A stretch of 6,779 bases of DNA, taken from Clostridia bacterium (GTDB taxonomy: Bacteria; Aerophobota; Aerophobia; Aerophobales; AE-B3A). The notes beneath the pieces were generated by a model, which had not been told where the DNA came from, did not search any database, and saw only the letters and a program-made list of their open reading frames with translations. The translations under genes were made by a program, and so were the position numbers. Positions within the stretch are counted from its first letter, which is position 1, and each line of letters starts with the position of its first letter. The stretch spans positions 1-6,779 of the forward strand of contig WJOQ01000075.1 in assembly GCA_009618505.1 (NCBI GenBank), read 5' to 3'. Shown in pieces: positions 5,745 to 6,779 of this stretch.

Positions 5745-6779
5745 ATGAGCCAGAATAAGATTATTATAAAGGGAGCTAGAGAGCATAATCTTAAGGGCAT
5801 AGACCTGGAAATTCTGCGCAATGAATTAGTGGTTATTACTGGATTAAGTGGTTCTGGAAAGTCCTCATTGGCTTTTGATACTCTCTATGCAGAAGGACAG
5901 CGGCGATATGTAGAATCACTTTCCAGTTATGCTCGACAATTTTTGGAGCAGATGTCCAAACCTAAGGTGGACTATATTGAAGGTTTATCTCCAGCAATTT
6001 CTATTGAGCAGCGTAAAGCCTCCTCAAATCCCAGGTCAACCGTAGCTACCCGTACTGAGATTTACGATTATTTGAGACTTATTTTTGCCCATATTGGTGA
6101 GCCTCATTGCTATAATTGTGGTAGAAAAATCCAGCCTCAAACCATAGAAGATATGAGTAATCAGATTATGCAGTTCAGGAAGGGTTCCTTGATCCAGATA
6201 ATGTCTCCTCTAGTGCGAGGAAGAAAGGGAGAGCATAGGGACCTTTTAGAAGAGATAAAGAGAGAGGGTTATTTAAGAGTAAGAATTGATGGGAGGATTC
6301 GTCTTCTGGAGGAAGAAGTATTTCTAGATAAAAATAAAAAGCATACTATAGAGATAGTAGTAGACAGATTAGAAGTAAAGAAGGGGATAGAAACTCGTTT
6401 GACTGACTCTCTAGAAACAGCCAGTAATAGGTCAGATGGTTTAGTTCTGGTTACTCAAAAGCTCGCTGAGAAGGAGAAGGAGCATATTTTTAGTCGACAC
6501 TTTGCCTGTTCTCACTGTGGTATTAGTTATCAGGAAATATCTCCTCGTATGTTTTCTTTTAATAGCCCCTATGGGGCTTGCCCGGTTTGTAATGGATTGG
6601 GAACTCAGCAGAGCATAGACCCTGACCTGGTGGTGCCAGATAGGATTAAGTCTCTGAATGAGGGCGCTGTTGTACCCTGGAACGTGGGAGTGGGATTCCA
6701 TAGGTGGGCAAGAACCGCTGCTGGATATTACTTCAGGCGGCTTGCTTCAGTTGCTGAACACTATGATTTTTCTCTGGAT
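5745..6779 (+). CDS. uvrA: Excinuclease ABC subunit A (3' end outside window)
   Basis: UvrA is the damage-sensing ATPase of nucleotide excision repair. It dimerises and loads UvrB onto distorted DNA. The frame is open from the ATG at 5745 to the last base, giving the first 345 residues of a protein normally about 940 long. Seen: the family N-terminus [17 protein letters not shown] (6-22), Walker [10 protein letters not shown] (33-41), [19 protein letters not shown] (42-60), the conserved block [11 protein letters not shown] (80-90) and Cys pairs at 122/125 (CYNC), 255/258 (CSHC) and 279/282 (CPVC), fitting the zinc modules and the UvrB-binding region inserted in the first ATPase. The start is supported by GGAG (5734-5737), seven bases upstream, and by a strong promoter. 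No frameshift or unusual residue is seen. It is transcribed away from nfnA. Confidence 0.98.
   Translation, partial: MSQNKIIIKGAREHNLKGIDLEILRNELVVITGLSGSGKSSLAFDTLYAEGQRRYVESLSSYARQFLEQMSKPKVDYIEGLSPAISIEQRKASSNPRSTVATRTEIYDYLRLIFAHIGEPHCYNCGRKIQPQTIEDMSNQIMQFRKGSLIQIMSPLVRGRKGEHRDLLEEIKREGYLRVRIDGRIRLLEEEVFLDKNKKHTIEIVVDRLEVKKGIETRLTDSLETASNRSDGLVLVTQKLAEKEKEHIFSRHFACSHCGISYQEISPRMFSFNSPYGACPVCNGLGTQQSIDPDLVVPDRIKSLNEGAVVPWNVGVGFHRWARTAAGYYFRRLASVAEHYDFSLD

Overview
The window looks like a stretch of chromosome from an uncultured, probably anaerobic bacterium. It is moderately AT-rich, has bacterial Shine-Dalgarno sites and sigma70-type promoters, and carries genes typical of energy-limited anaerobes: a potassium-dependent membrane pyrophosphatase and an NfnA-type electron-bifurcation subunit. 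The phylum cannot be fixed from the sequence. No mobile element, CRISPR array, rRNA or tRNA gene was seen.

Layout. (1) Positions 2-2876, + strand: the 3' nine-tenths or more of hppA (ion-pumping pyrophosphatase, 5' end outside the window), followed 40 bases later by a Memo-like gene (AmmeMemoRadiSam system protein B), probably in one transcript. (2) Positions 2877-3080: about 200 bases without a confident gene. (3) Positions 3081-4694, + strand: a GNAT N-acetyltransferase and then a cytoplasmic TIM-barrel protein of the glycoside-hydrolase-like type, whose substrate is unknown. (4) Positions 4716-5558, - strand: an NfnA/SudB-like FAD and [2Fe-2S] oxidoreductase subunit, convergent with the barrel gene and without its usual NfnB partner here. 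(5) Positions 5559-5744: a compact divergent control region. It holds two back-to-back promoters whose -35 boxes overlap, and a long imperfect inverted repeat that falls in the nfnA leader. (6) Positions 5745-6779, + strand: the first 345 codons of uvrA, running off the window.

The genes do not form one obvious pathway. HppA and NfnA both serve energy conservation in anaerobes: HppA recovers pyrophosphate energy as an ion gradient, and NfnA works in NADPH/ferredoxin electron balancing. UvrA is housekeeping DNA repair. The most unusual structure is the nfnA-uvrA divergent region. No convincing new multi-gene system was found.
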